This document shows positions 8,005 through 16,825 of a stretch of DNA of 64,000 nucleotides, in pieces (within the stretch, counting starts at the first letter, position 1; each line of letters begins with the position of its first letter). The notes below the pieces were generated by a model. It did not search any database. It had not been told where the DNA came from and saw nothing but the letters and a program-made list of their open reading frames with translations. The stretch is from contig NZ_KQ034046.1 in NCBI RefSeq assembly GCF_000970855.1, positions 1,194,360 through 1,258,359 on the forward strand, read 5' to 3'. This DNA is from Lactobacillus helsingborgensis. Its GTDB lineage: Bacteria; Bacillota; Bacilli; Lactobacillales; Lactobacillaceae. A program made the position numbers and the translations under genes.

Positions 8005-9582
8005 TTATTCTTTTTGCTCTTTTGAGGCTTGTTCATTTTCTTCGCGCTGGCGTAGTTTTTTTGCCTGGGACTCAGACAGTGCAGGAAAGACCATGATAAA
8101 TTGGCTTCCCTGACCTTCAACAGAGTCGACACTTATGTTACCGTGATAACTAGTTACAAGCTTTTGAGCTATTGATAGACCTAAACCATTACCGCCTTTT
8201 TCACGAGTGCGTGCTTTATCAACCCGATAAAAGCGATTAAAAATTTTGCCTTGTTCTTCTTTTGAAATGCCTTCACCAAAGTCTTGGACTATAATATGGA
8301 CCTCATCTTGGGATAATCCGGCTGAAACATTCATTTCTTTACGATCGGTAGAGTATTTAACGCCGTTATCTATTAAAATTACCAACAGCTGCTCTAAATG
8401 TCCCTGGTAAATCTGAATTTCAGTATCAGCTGGCAAATCGTCCATGTCTAATCTGATTGTAAAATCTTTGTGAACTAGTGACATATCACCAACAACACGT
8501 TTCAGGACTTCAGAAACTTTAGTAACTGCATAAGGATATTGCACATTAATTTGTTCTGCACGCGTTAAGTCCAACATTTCTTGAATTAAGTGCTGCATTC
8601 TCTTTGCTTCCTGCAGTGAGGCATCGATTGACTCGTCTAAAATTTGCGGGTCATCTTTTCCCCAGCGCTTTAACATACTCAAGTGCCCCTCAATTACAGC
8701 TACTGGGGTCCGGAGCTCGTGAGAAACATCGCCCACAAATTCTTTTTGCTGGTCAATATAACGCTGCATGCGATCAAGCATTTGATTAAAGGAAACAGCT
8801 AATTCTTGTAATTCATCGTGCCGGTGAAAATCTCTGATCCTGATAGTACTATTAGGATCATCATTTACTTCCAAAGCAACATGCGACATTTCTTTTATTG
8901 GTTTCACAATGTCACGTACGATTATAAACGCTACTAAAGTGAAAAAGATTATTGCAGCAACAGAAATTCGCGCCATCCATTTAAGCAGATTTTTCATCAA
9001 CCCGTTATAGTAAGTCATTTTGTTTGCCACAACTATATAGCCAGTGACTTTGCCTGAACGGGCCGACCGAACTTTTTGATATGTAATCAATTCTTCACGG
9101 CGATGTTTAAAAACATGAACTACCTGATGATCACCTTTAATTTTTTTAAAAGGCGGAATTGCACTGCCATTATCAAAAACGTCTTCTTTACGCAGATTAT
9201 AAACTACCACGTTTAGATCACGATTAGTTAAAGACGACAAAAGATCGTCATTAAAAGCACTCCTATTGGGCTGATCCGAACTAATTGGCGGATTGCCCTT
9301 TAAAACTTCTCTAGTAGAGGGAGTTAATGCGGGTACAACATTAGAGATTTCTAATTGAGTTGGTATTCTATTCAAAGTACTATTGAGTTTAGAAACAATT
9401 TCATTTGAGGTCTCTTTTTGCTGCCCCATTGATTGCTGACCAATGAATGAATAAATTATGAATGAAAAAACAATAAAAGAGACCATGATCGTCAATGCAA
9501 CGACGCTTACCCACCGTACAACAAGTGACGAATGTTTGGTCTCTTTTTTGTTTTTCTTTTTATTTCTTTTCATCATCCTCAT
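8005..9582 (-). CDS. Sensor histidine kinase, ArlS-like
   Basis: This 525-residue membrane kinase is the partner of the response regulator just upstream. It has a basic N-terminus, a first membrane segment (about 24-48), an extracellular sensing domain (about 50-200), a second segment (about 203-223), a HAMP linker, the dimerisation helix with the phospho-acceptor His288 in VGDVSHELRTP, and a C-terminal ATPase domain with N box (ILIDNGVKYS) and G boxes (DFGEGIS, GNGLGLSIA). Domain plan and neighbour resemble ArlRS/LisRK systems, which control wall and surface properties. Its start overlaps the regulator's stop by about 20 bases; Met1, Met3 or Met4 could be the true start. Confidence 0.9.
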   Translation of the reverse strand: MRMMKRNKKKNKKETKHSSLVVRWVSVVALTIMVSFIVFSFIIYSFIGQQSMGQQKETSNEIVSKLNSTLNRIPTQLEISNVVPALTPSTREVLKGNPPISSDQPNRSAFNDDLLSSLTNRDLNVVVYNLRKEDVFDNGSAIPPFKKIKGDHQVVHVFKHRREELITYQKVRSARSGKVTGYIVVANKMTYYNGLMKNLLKWMARISVAAIIFFTLVAFIIVRDIVKPIKEMSHVALEVNDDPNSTIRIRDFHRHDELQELAVSFNQMLDRMQRYIDQQKEFVGDVSHELRTPVAVIEGHLSMLKRWGKDDPQILDESIDASLQEAKRMQHLIQEMLDLTRAEQINVQYPYAVTKVSEVLKRVVGDMSLVHKDFTIRLDMDDLPADTEIQIYQGHLEQLLVILIDNGVKYSTDRKEMNVSAGLSQDEVHIIVQDFGEGISKEEQGKIFNRFYRVDKARTREKGGNGLGLSIAQKLVTSYHGNISVDSVEGQGSQFIMVFPALSESQAKKLRQREENEQASKEQKE

Positions 9583-10273
9583 CTCTTACCATATACCCAG
9601 TTCCACGAACCGTCTTAATATAAGATTGTTTGCCTGGAACATCAATCTTGTTTCTCAGATAACGAACATATACTTCTACCACGTTTGTTTCGATATTTGA
9701 ACCTGGGCCCCAAATCTTTGATAATAACTGGTCACGGCTAACAACATTATTCTTATTCTTAATTAATGTCATTAGCAAATTGTACTCACGTTTAGTTAAA
9801 TCAACGGCTTTACCATCACCACGACGAACAATTCTGTTTGCAGTTTCAATGGTAAGGTCTTTAAATTTAACTACTTTCTTCTCAACTGAATCATCGGAAG
9901 CATCTTTTTCAATCTTGACACGACGTAAAACTGCACGTAAACGAGCTAGCAGTTCTTCAATGGCAAAAGGTTTAACGATATAATCATCGGCACCATGATC
10001 AAGGCCGGAAACCCGATCGATGACTGAATCCCGAGCCGTCATCATAATGATTGGTGTACTTTTAACTTGGCGCACTCTACGAGCAATTTCTAATCCATTC
10101 AGATCAGGCAGCATCAAGTCCAATAAAATTGCATCAAAATCTTCTTTTAAAGCTAAGTCCAGTGCCTTGCGGCCATTACTTTCGACAACTGTGTCATATT
10201 TTTCATGCTTTAATTCCAATTCAACGAAGCGAGCCAAATTCTTTTCATCTTCAACAATTAATATTCTTGCCAT
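9560..10273 (-). CDS. OmpR-family response regulator, ArlR-like
   Basis: This DNA-binding regulator has 237 residues. The receiver domain (about 1-120) has the acidic pair EDE at 8-10, the phosphorylation site Asp52 in LLDLMLP, a Thr in MMTARD and Lys in VKPFA. The C-terminal winged helix (about 140-232) ends in TVRGTGYMV. It is the first gene of the pair with the sensor kinase and overlaps it. The long gap upstream (10274-10410) holds an inverted repeat that might be an operator. ArlR is the closest family name I can justify; the signal sensed is unknown. Confidence 0.92.
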   Translation of the reverse strand: MARILIVEDEKNLARFVELELKHEKYDTVVESNGRKALDLALKEDFDAILLDLMLPDLNGLEIARRVRQVKSTPIIMMTARDSVIDRVSGLDHGADDYIVKPFAIEELLARLRAVLRRVKIEKDASDDSVEKKVVKFKDLTIETANRIVRRGDGKAVDLTKREYNLLMTLIKNKNNVVSRDQLLSKIWGPGSNIETNVVEVYVRYLRNKIDVPGKQSYIKTVRGTGYMVRDEDDEKK

Positions 10274-10336
10274 TTTTGTTCATCCTTTTTTAAAATTTAA
10301 TTTCGGTTTATTTAATTCATATCTTAATCAACAATT

Positions 10337-10359
10337 AAAGCATACTTTAAAAATGCTTT
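10337..10359. promoter_or_regulatory. Inverted repeat upstream of the response regulator gene
   Basis: AAAGCAT (10337-10343) and ATGCTTT (10353-10359) form 7-bp arms around 9 bases, 64 to 86 bases before the regulator start. No T run follows, so it reads better as a binding site than a terminator. Function is not established. Confidence 0.3.
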
Positions 10360-10410
10360 TAAAACAAGATTAAAAACCAGCATTTCAACAATACTGATCT
10401 CATAACTTAT

Positions 10411-10983
10411 TTAATTATTTTTATTTTCATTATTCAAGTTTTTATTATTTTCCGTAAACAAATCTTTTAATTTAGCAAAGGCGGGATTAACTTGTTCTTT
10501 TTGCTCTTTAACGAAATCATCTTCAGAAATTACCGACCAGCCTTTTCCTCGAGGATAAAGATTCTCCTGCTTCTCTTTTTTAGTTAAAATCGTTGTCGGA
10601 ATGTGTAATAAAATATTATCTTCAATCGCCTTTTGCAAATCAATAATTTCATTTTCTACCTTGACAATGGGGATCTCGCTTTCAGCACTCTCCTCTTTTG
10701 CCACATCAGTATCAGTATAATTCTCGCTAAAGTGAAAGTCTTCTTGGAAATCAACCGGTTCTAGACTGCGACTGGAAGGGACAACTAGCTGGGCTACAAC
10801 GTGGAAATCCCCTGTAACATAGGGCTGATTATAAAAGACAGCTCCAGATAGCTTAATATTTTTTACCTGATAAACTAAATTCTGGCTACGCTTTAGAAAT
10901 TCTTTTTCTGGTTGCACTTCACACTCAATATGAGTCAATGGCTCTTTACTATTTTTAATCTGAGCAAAATTAAGTGTTAACAT
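10411..10983 (-). CDS. YceD/DUF177-family protein
   Basis: This 190-residue protein belongs to the YceD (DUF177) family, linked in other bacteria to accumulation of 23S rRNA and usually placed beside rpmF. It has a conserved N-terminal beta-rich part, the central FHFSENYTDTD acidic stretch, and the C-terminal DPRKG-like segment seen here as LYPRGKGWSV. The tail is Asn/Lys-rich. The start MLTLNF is chosen because GGAGG sits 6 bases before it; a longer frame would overlap tmcAL deeply. It is the last gene of the yqeG-to-tmcAL operon. No rpmF gene follows, which is unusual for this neighbourhood. Confidence 0.82.
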   Translation of the reverse strand: MLTLNFAQIKNSKEPLTHIECEVQPEKEFLKRSQNLVYQVKNIKLSGAVFYNQPYVTGDFHVVAQLVVPSSRSLEPVDFQEDFHFSENYTDTDVAKEESAESEIPIVKVENEIIDLQKAIEDNILLHIPTTILTKKEKQENLYPRGKGWSVISEDDFVKEQKEQVNPAFAKLKDLFTENNKNLNNENKNN

Positions 10984-10984
10984 T

Positions 10985-12139
10985 TTAAACCTCCAGCGGC
11001 TTGCGACCAAAGTTTTGATCAACTTGCATCAATTGTTCATAGAAACGATCAACACGTATTTGCAAATTCAGCGATCCACTTTTAGTGTTTTTTTGATCAA
11101 CTTTAGAAATCACGTCCGCAGTCGTATCTTTTCTAATTTTCTTAAGATACTTTCGTCCTAGTTTGCTATAACCTAAAAGGAGCAGCGATTCATGGTTAAA
11201 GCTGTTAACCATATCATCTTGAGTCACATTTAATAGCGTATACAGACTAAGCCGGCGCAGACGAGAATAAGTATATCTTTTAGACTTGATCATACGTAAA
11301 AATTCGGTAAACGATTGTGCGTTATGAATTTCATGTTTCATTTTATACTCAAGTCCTTCGCTCATTTGGTAAACTTGCTGCAAATCTTCTAAAGAAGAAG
11401 ATTCAAGCCGATATTTAAGAAATGGAAACAATAGATTCCAATTAGGATAAGCTTTTTGCTTAAAAAGCAGCTGTACCTCTTTTTTCGGCAGCCATTGTTC
11501 TAACGTACAATTATTTTCATTGTGCAGAATTAAATTACGAATTGCACTGGCACTTTGAACAACCTTGTTATTTTGCAAAACATCATCATGTCCTGCTCCA
11601 ATACGATTAATTGGGTGTAAAACTAGCGGTGTACCTAAATTATGATTAGCTACAGCATACGCAAGTGCCAAAATAGCATTAGGCTCATTTACCTCATGTC
11701 CAACCTCACGTGCCACCATTTGATTATACTGAGTTGAGTATGTTTGACTGTAATCATTAAAATCCATGTGACTTTGAGGTATTTCAGCAATTTTACTACC
11801 CAAATAAGCAAAGTTTTGCGTAGCATCTTCAACACCAAAGATTAGATCGGTAACCCCGACTTTAGCTAGTTGATCAATGCTGCCAAGAGCAAACAAGTCA
11901 GCCGGCTCAACGGAAGTTGAAAACGGCAATTCGAATACTAGGTCAGCGCCGCTTTCAAGAGCAGCCTGCGCCCGAGTCCATTTATCCATGATTGCCATTT
12001 CGCCTCGTTGGACATAGTTACCGGACATGATCACAACTATTGGGTCTTTATTTCCAGCTATATAGCGCGCCTGATTCATCAGAAATTCATGCCCACTATG
12101 GAAGGGATTATATTCCGCGATGATCCCTACAACACTCAT
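10985..12139 (-). CDS. tmcAL: tRNA(Met) cytidine acetate ligase TmcAL (YlbM)
   Basis: TmcAL activates acetate with ATP and acetylates the wobble cytidine of elongator tRNA-Met (ac4C34), which keeps the anticodon from misreading AUA. The 384-residue protein opens with the nucleotidyltransferase-type motif [16 protein letters not shown] (residues 5-20) and SGNYVQRGE (about 39-47). The RIGAGHDD stretch is also visible. It lies between rsfS and yceD with small gaps, consistent with one operon. In B. subtilis ylbM sits at a different locus from yqeG-L, so this arrangement is a lactobacillus-type fusion of two neighbourhoods. Confidence 0.93.
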   Translation of the reverse strand: MSVVGIIAEYNPFHSGHEFLMNQARYIAGNKDPIVVIMSGNYVQRGEMAIMDKWTRAQAALESGADLVFELPFSTSVEPADLFALGSIDQLAKVGVTDLIFGVEDATQNFAYLGSKIAEIPQSHMDFNDYSQTYSTQYNQMVAREVGHEVNEPNAILALAYAVANHNLGTPLVLHPINRIGAGHDDVLQNNKVVQSASAIRNLILHNENNCTLEQWLPKKEVQLLFKQKAYPNWNLLFPFLKYRLESSSLEDLQQVYQMSEGLEYKMKHEIHNAQSFTEFLRMIKSKRYTYSRLRRLSLYTLLNVTQDDMVNSFNHESLLLLGYSKLGRKYLKKIRKDTTADVISKVDQKNTKSGSLNLQIRVDRFYEQLMQVDQNFGRKPLEV

Positions 12140-12145
12140 GGTCAG

Positions 12146-12493
12146 TTAGTCTTCCTCTAATTCCAATTTTTTACCGTTGGCCCACAGTTTTTCTACATTA
12201 TAAAAATCTCTGGCTTCTTCGGTAAAAACATTCACTACAACATCACCTAAATCAAGTAAAAGCCAATTTGATTCGCTCGTACCCTCAACGCGGTAGTCAT
12301 AATAATCCGCTTTATGAGCTTCATCTATGATCGCGTTAGCTATAGCATGTAACTGTCTATTTGATCCGGCACTGGTGACAACATAATAATCAGCTAAAAT
12401 ACTATGCCCTTGCATATCAAAAGCAGCTGTATTTTCACCGTGACGATCACTAATTGCTTTTAAGGTAAAACTTAATATTTCTTTACTAGTCAT
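12146..12493 (-). CDS. rsfS: Ribosomal silencing factor RsfS
   Basis: RsfS binds ribosomal protein uL14 and blocks joining of the subunits when nutrients are short. The protein has 115 residues from the ATG behind AAGGAG; an in-frame extension upstream (to 12520) would overlap the preceding gene and lacks a binding site. Conserved features include the DYYVVTSAGSNRQLHAIA strand-helix (about 36-53), YRVEGTSESNWLLLDLGDVVVNVF (about 68-91) and YNVEKLW near the end. It sits 8 bases after yqeK in the ribosome-assembly operon. Confidence 0.94.
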   Translation of the reverse strand: MTSKEILSFTLKAISDRHGENTAAFDMQGHSILADYYVVTSAGSNRQLHAIANAIIDEAHKADYYDYRVEGTSESNWLLLDLGDVVVNVFTEEARDFYNVEKLWANGKKLELEED

Positions 12494-12501
12494 TTTTCTC
12501 C

Positions 12502-13098
12502 TTATTTTTTTATACTCCAAACATTGTAAGCATTTAAAGTTCGTGGATAAATCTTATTCCTTTTTTCAATTAAAAATTCAAGGGTATGTGCTAATTGGTA
12601 ACCGACACCTTCATTAAGATTAGCATAAGTTATCTTACGCGCTTCTTCAACTCCGGGAAATGATCTGCCGGGTTCAATAAAATCTGCCATATACACAATT
12701 TTGTCCAAAGTTGTCATCTCAACGTCAGCGGTAGTATGTCTGCTTACAGCCGTTAAGATTTCCTCATCATTAATTTTTAAATCACGTTGAATAAAATAAA
12801 CACCAACAATTCCATGCCAAATGCTCCGGTTCCAATTTAATAAATCTTGATCAAAACCTTGAGTTTTAATTACTTCACGGTATTCAGAAACAGGAACCTG
12901 CTTGGCATAATCGTGAACAAAGCCGGCCAAAGCCGCTTTATCCTGATCATAATGATTAAGTTCAGCCAATCTAACTGCTGTTTGACTGACACCAACGCAA
13001 TGTTCAAAGCGGTCAGCTGTCATGTTGCTTTGCTCTCTAGCAATTATTTCAGCACTGCTTAGAGGAGAATAGGTTTTTGCAAAAAATAAATCACTCAT
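12502..13098 (-). CDS. yqeK: YqeK-type HD-domain diadenosine tetraphosphatase
   Basis: YqeK proteins hydrolyse Ap4A symmetrically to ADP and so limit this stress nucleotide. The 198-residue protein carries the HD-fold metal ligands: the His in RFEHCVGV, the HD pair in GFVHDYAKQ (about 64-72), and the later His residues in WHGIVG and SRHTT, with Asp in YMADFIEPGR. Its ATG overlaps the nadD stop by 8 bases, so the two are translationally coupled. The pairing nadD-yqeK-rsfS is conserved across Firmicutes. Confidence 0.92.
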   Translation of the reverse strand: MSDLFFAKTYSPLSSAEIIAREQSNMTADRFEHCVGVSQTAVRLAELNHYDQDKAALAGFVHDYAKQVPVSEYREVIKTQGFDQDLLNWNRSIWHGIVGVYFIQRDLKINDEEILTAVSRHTTADVEMTTLDKIVYMADFIEPGRSFPGVEEARKITYANLNEGVGYQLAHTLEFLIEKRNKIYPRTLNAYNVWSIKK

Positions 13099-13732
13099 GA
13101 TATAGACCTTTTTTCTGAATATAATTTCTGACTGTATCAGGTACTAAATACCTAATTGAACCACCAATTGTAATTGTCTGCCTAATTAGTGTAGAACTAA
13201 CTTCAATTTCAGGAATATCAACCCAAATCATTGGCAGTTTTGCTTTTTGAGGATAACCTGCTCTTTGAACTCCCACTAGTGTAGCTAATTGTGCTAGCTT
13301 GGTTGGTTCCTTCCATTCATTTAAATTATTAACCTGATCACTGCCCATAATTAAATAATAATGATTTTCGGGTTGAGTTTCATGCAAATATCTCAAAGTG
13401 TCAATCGTATAGGAAACGCCTCCACGGTATAATTCGAATAATTTCACTTGAAACCGAGGGTTGTCTTGAGTTCCTAATTCAAGCATATTTGCACGATCTT
13501 GCGCAGACGCAATTGGCTCATCTTTTAAAGGTGGCACATTAGTAGGGATAAACCAAATTTCATCCAAATGCAATTTGGTTAGTACTTGTTCAGCCACTAT
13601 TAAATGACCAATATGAATTGGGTTAAAAGTCCCACCAAAAATACCAATTTGACGACCTTTCTGGGGTGCTAATTTTTCTTCAGCTACAGCCACTGTAGGT
13701 GTTTTTTGATAATTTTTTGCAATAGCGATCAT
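13091..13732 (-). CDS. nadD: Nicotinate-nucleotide adenylyltransferase
   Basis: NadD joins nicotinate mononucleotide and ATP to make deamido-NAD, an essential step of NAD synthesis. The catalytic motif GGTFNPIHIGHL (residues about 34-45) and the C-terminal SSTLIRQ motif (about 178-184) are both present. The 213-residue protein has an extra N-terminal tail of about 28 residues before the first beta strand. GAGG five bases before the ATG supports this start. It follows yqeH by 8 bases; the yqeI gene that sits between them in B. subtilis is missing here. Confidence 0.95.
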   Translation of the reverse strand: MIAIAKNYQKTPTVAVAEEKLAPQKGRQIGIFGGTFNPIHIGHLIVAEQVLTKLHLDEIWFIPTNVPPLKDEPIASAQDRANMLELGTQDNPRFQVKLFELYRGGVSYTIDTLRYLHETQPENHYYLIMGSDQVNNLNEWKEPTKLAQLATLVGVQRAGYPQKAKLPMIWVDIPEIEVSSTLIRQTITIGGSIRYLVPDTVRNYIQKKGLYHE

Positions 13733-13740
13733 TATATCCT

Positions 13741-14856
13741 CTATATTAACGCACGTCTAATTCCCAAGCCAATTTGACCAGGTGTATAAATTTTAACTAA
13801 ACAATTTGCAGGAACAGTGATAAAACCGATCCCGCCAAAAAGCAAGTCACTTTTATTACTAGTATGATATTCCTGCCCCTTTAATGATGGCAAATTATCT
13901 TCTTTAGTCGGTGGACTCAATAATTCACCAATGTGCTTGGTATAAAAAGCATCAGCATTTGCCGTCTTGGTTCTGTGAATGTATAGACCACGAGCCGCAT
14001 AAACTGTGAAACTAGCTTTTTCACCTTTTAAGAAGTCTACTCGCCCTAAACCTGCTAGAAAGAGACTATTACCGGGGCTTAACTGAAACGTTACCGGCTT
14101 GAGCTGTTTTTGCGGTGATACCACTGCTAATTCTTTGGTATTCAAATGTGTAACCAATTGATTTTGGGTCAATATGCCGGGAGTATCTATTAAGAAATGA
14201 CCATTTGCCAAAGGAATTTCAATTTTAGCTAAAGTTGTTCCCGGAAAACGTGAGGTCGTGATCAGATTTTTAACATCTCCCATTTGGTCAACAATCGCAT
14301 TCAAAAGAGTTGATTTTCCTACATTGGTCATTCCCACAAAATAAACATCTTGCTCACGTGATTTCTGATCTAAATACGTTATTAACTGAGTTAGATTTTT
14401 CTTGTTTTTAGCGCTGACTAAAAATATTTTTTTGGGAAACAGTCCTGCCCTGTTAGCTTCTTGTCTCATCCAATCCTTGATTTTGCTTTGTCGGGAATTG
14501 TCGGGAAATAGGTCAAATTTATTACCCACCAGTATAAAATCATTTTCACCAATAAAACGTTTAAGTGACGACAATAAAGAATTAGTAAAATCAAATAAAT
14601 CAACCACATTGACGACTAAAGCCTTTTTTGTAGCTAAAGAATTCAAGAGCTTTAAAAAGTCATCATTATCGGCATTGACAGGCATAATTTCATTATAATG
14701 ACGCAGCCGAAAGCAACGCTGACAGTAAATATCGCTGCCTTCATCTCCACTTTCTATTGCCTGTTGCAATCGTGAAATTGGCAGATAACCAGCTTCTTGC
14801 GGGTTATCAGATTGAAGAACAGCACCACAACCAATACAAACAATTTGATCATCCAT
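13741..14856 (-). CDS. yqeH: Ribosome biogenesis GTPase YqeH
   Basis: YqeH is a circularly permuted GTPase needed for assembly of the 30S subunit. The 371-residue protein begins with a zinc finger (CIGCG at 8-12 and CQRC around 45-48). The GTPase domain follows with its motifs in permuted order: NKFD (G4) first, then SAKN (G5), GMTNVGKST (G1) and DTPG (G3). The C-terminal domain (about 230-371) is the putative RNA-binding part. It overlaps yqeG by 8 bases. Confidence 0.95.
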   Translation of the reverse strand: MDDQIVCIGCGAVLQSDNPQEAGYLPISRLQQAIESGDEGSDIYCQRCFRLRHYNEIMPVNADNDDFLKLLNSLATKKALVVNVVDLFDFTNSLLSSLKRFIGENDFILVGNKFDLFPDNSRQSKIKDWMRQEANRAGLFPKKIFLVSAKNKKNLTQLITYLDQKSREQDVYFVGMTNVGKSTLLNAIVDQMGDVKNLITTSRFPGTTLAKIEIPLANGHFLIDTPGILTQNQLVTHLNTKELAVVSPQKQLKPVTFQLSPGNSLFLAGLGRVDFLKGEKASFTVYAARGLYIHRTKTANADAFYTKHIGELLSPPTKEDNLPSLKGQEYHTSNKSDLLFGGIGFITVPANCLVKIYTPGQIGLGIRRALI

Positions 14857-15373
14857 TTTTTAACGTCTCCTTAAATGTAACTGGGTGCGAAAAGTTGAGA
14901 AAAAAGAAAATAATTTTTTCAAAAAAACGATTAATACGGGTATTCCATTTGTCAGTTTGAATAAGAGGCTCAACCAAGACAGATTTGACACCAGCTAAAT
15001 TGCCAGCTTGAATATCGGTAATTAACTGATCTCCCACCATCATTACCTGTTCTTTTTCTAAGCCCATTGATTTTCTTTTTTTACTAATCGCAAATGGTAA
15101 CGGCTTTTTAGATTTAGCAACAAAATCAATGTGATAGGGATTTAAAACTTTCCCTACCCGTTCAGCATTATTATTGGAAATTACCACCAACTTAATTTGA
15201 GCTTGTGCTAATTTTTTATTAAAGCTATCCATTTTTTGAGCAGTTTCAAATTCGTTCCAAGCTAAAAGAGTATTATCTAAGTCAGAAAATACAGCTTTAA
15301 TATTCATTTGCTGCAGCATATCTGGATCTAAATGATAAATCGTATCAATAGTATAGCGTGGCCTGAATAACAT
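14849..15373 (-). CDS. yqeG: YqeG-family HAD phosphatase
   Basis: This is a 174-residue HAD-superfamily IIIA phosphatase. The nucleophile motif FSDLDNTLLAW (about 30-40), the SNN motif (VISNNN, about 72-77), the Lys of KKPLPFA and the MMVGDQLITDIQAGN acidic motif (about 115-129) are all in place. Its substrate in bacteria is not firmly known; related mitochondrial proteins dephosphorylate phosphatidylglycerophosphate. It is the first gene of the seven-gene operon ending in yceD. Confidence 0.9.
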   Translation of the reverse strand: MLFRPRYTIDTIYHLDPDMLQQMNIKAVFSDLDNTLLAWNEFETAQKMDSFNKKLAQAQIKLVVISNNNAERVGKVLNPYHIDFVAKSKKPLPFAISKKRKSMGLEKEQVMMVGDQLITDIQAGNLAGVKSVLVEPLIQTDKWNTRINRFFEKIIFFFLNFSHPVTFKETLKNG

Positions 15374-15447
15374 CCAATTTACCTTTCATCTATTATTGCA
15401 CTAGTTTAATATATCAAATTATTAGCTGCAAGTGCTAAATTTTGACA

Positions 15448-15473
15448 TAAAAAAACGGCGCCATAAGCGCCAT
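15448..15473 (-). terminator. Terminator after rplT
   Basis: On the minus strand GGCGC-TTATG-GCGCC is followed by GTTTTTTT. It lies just past the rplT stop codon and ends the infC operon. Confidence 0.8.
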
Positions 15474-15479
15474 TTCAAA

Positions 15480-15836
15480 TTAATTTAAAGCCTTTTTAGC
15501 AGTTTCTGCTAATTTCGCAAAGGTCTTTGAATCGTTATAAGCAATATCAGCTAACATCTTACGGTTAATGTCAACACCAGCTAATTTCAAGCCGTGCATT
15601 AACTTAGAATATGAAATATCATTTTGTCTTGCTGCAGCATTAATTCTGGCAATCCATAACTTTCTGAAGTCGCTCTTACGTCTTCTTCTGTCACGGAACG
15701 CATATCTGTAAGATACAAATAATTGAGTACTTGCAGCCTTAAATTGCATATGCTTTGCGCCACGGTAACCCTTGGCAAGCTTCATAATCTTCTTACGACG
15801 TTTACGTGTAACTGTTCCACCCTTAACTCTTGGCAT
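15480..15836 (-). CDS. rplT: 50S ribosomal protein L20
   Basis: L20 (bL20) binds 23S rRNA early in 50S assembly and in Firmicutes represses its own operon through the leader RNA. It has the standard 118 residues, with a long basic N-terminal extension ([20 protein letters not shown]) and the [18 protein letters not shown] segment. The start follows GGAGG by 8 bases. It is the last gene of infC-rpmI-rplT. Confidence 0.98.
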   Translation of the reverse strand: MPRVKGGTVTRKRRKKIMKLAKGYRGAKHMQFKAASTQLFVSYRYAFRDRRRRKSDFRKLWIARINAAARQNDISYSKLMHGLKLAGVDINRKMLADIAYNDSKTFAKLAETAKKALN

Positions 15837-15872
15837 CTAAAATTCCTCCTAAATATCGTTTTATTTGTTTAA

Positions 15873-16073
15873 TTAACGCATTTGAGAGAGCATCTGTTTG
15901 ATGCGCTTCAAGTCGCTGCGTGAAACCATTGCAGCCTTTCTCAAATGACGACGTTGTTTCTTAGTCTTGCCGTGGAAACGGTGGCCAGTAAAAGCGTGAT
16001 GACGCTTTAATTGACCAGAAGCAGTTCTCTTAAAACGCTTTGCAGAAGCGCGGTGGGTTTTCATTTTTGGCAT
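15873..16073 (-). CDS. rpmI: 50S ribosomal protein L35
   Basis: L35 (bL35) is a small 66-residue ribosomal protein, very basic ([20 protein letters not shown]), with the [22 protein letters not shown] core. GGAGG lies 9 bases before the ATG. It sits between infC and rplT in the invariant order for this operon. Confidence 0.98.
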   Translation of the reverse strand: MPKMKTHRASAKRFKRTASGQLKRHHAFTGHRFHGKTKKQRRHLRKAAMVSRSDLKRIKQMLSQMR

Positions 16074-16094
16074 TTTCTAATTCCTCCAAATTAA

Positions 16095-16625
16095 CTATTT
16101 ATTTTTGTCACTCTTCGGAGCGAGCATTAAGAACATTGAACGGCCTTCCATCTTAGGCTTGCTAGTAACAGTAGCAATATCAGATGTGGCTTCAGCCATT
16201 TTTTCCAACACTTCACGACCCAGTTCCTTGTGAGTGATTGCTCGACCTCTGAACCTGATCGAAACGCGTACTTTGGCACCTTCTTTAGTGATAAACTTAC
16301 GCGCGTGCTTTAATTTAGTGTTAAAATCGTTACCCTCAATCGTTGGGCTCAAACGAATTTCTTTAACACTGACCGTTTTAGACTTTTTCCGAGATTCTTT
16401 AACCTTCTTTTGTTGCTGGAAACGGTACTTACCATAGTCCATGATACGAGCAACAGGTGGCTTGGCATTAGGCGAAATTAGAACTAAATCTAAATTTGCA
16501 ACACTTGCTTGGCGCAAAGCCTCAGTCTTGGTTACAACACCAACTTGTTCACCATCTTCATTAATTAAACGAACTTCGCGTGCGCGAATTTGGTCGTTTA
16601 ATATCAAATTCCTTGGAATAATCAT
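16095..16625 (-). CDS. infC: Translation initiation factor IF-3
   Basis: IF-3 binds the 30S subunit, prevents premature 50S joining and checks start codons. The N-domain ([13 protein letters not shown], about 9-21) and C-domain ([30 protein letters not shown]) are normal, and the length of 175-176 residues is standard. The start is open to question. The ATG at 16625 is only 3 bases after the GGAGG core. The next two codons are both ATT, at 6 and 9 bases, and ATT (AUU) is the known infC start in E. coli and B. subtilis. A rare AUU start here would allow IF-3 to regulate itself. Confidence 0.95.
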   Translation of the reverse strand: MIIPRNLILNDQIRAREVRLINEDGEQVGVVTKTEALRQASVANLDLVLISPNAKPPVARIMDYGKYRFQQQKKVKESRKKSKTVSVKEIRLSPTIEGNDFNTKLKHARKFITKEGAKVRVSIRFRGRAITHKELGREVLEKMAEATSDIATVTSKPKMEGRSMFLMLAPKSDKNK

Positions 16626-16651
16626 TCACCTCCATGTTAATCTGAGGACAA

Positions 16652-16767
16652 GAAAAAGACGGGTATAGTTCTACCCGCCCATAATCAACAGAAAATATCG
16701 ATCAGCCCAGAGGTTTACTTAACTTAGGCGAGAAGCGGGAAGCTTCTTCTTGTTCTCAACTAAAACG
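16652..16767 (-). promoter_or_regulatory. Leader RNA of infC-rpmI-rplT with attenuator
   Basis: About 140 bases separate the promoter from infC. The minus strand has a GGCGGGTA/TACCCGTC hairpin followed by TTTTT (16652-16680), a clear intrinsic attenuator about 30 bases ahead of infC, preceded by sequence able to form alternative stems. In B. subtilis the same position holds the L20-binding leader. Control by L20 here is inferred from position and gene order. Confidence 0.72.
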
Positions 16768-16796
16768 ATTATACTCGCATTTACTATTTGTGTCAA
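16768..16796 (-). promoter_or_regulatory. Promoter of the infC operon
   Basis: A perfect consensus promoter lies on the minus strand: TTGACA (16791-16796), 17 bases, TATAAT (16768-16773). This fits a very highly expressed operon. Confidence 0.9.
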
Positions 16797-16825
16797 CGAG
16801 ATATATTTTAAATCTCATTGCAAAA

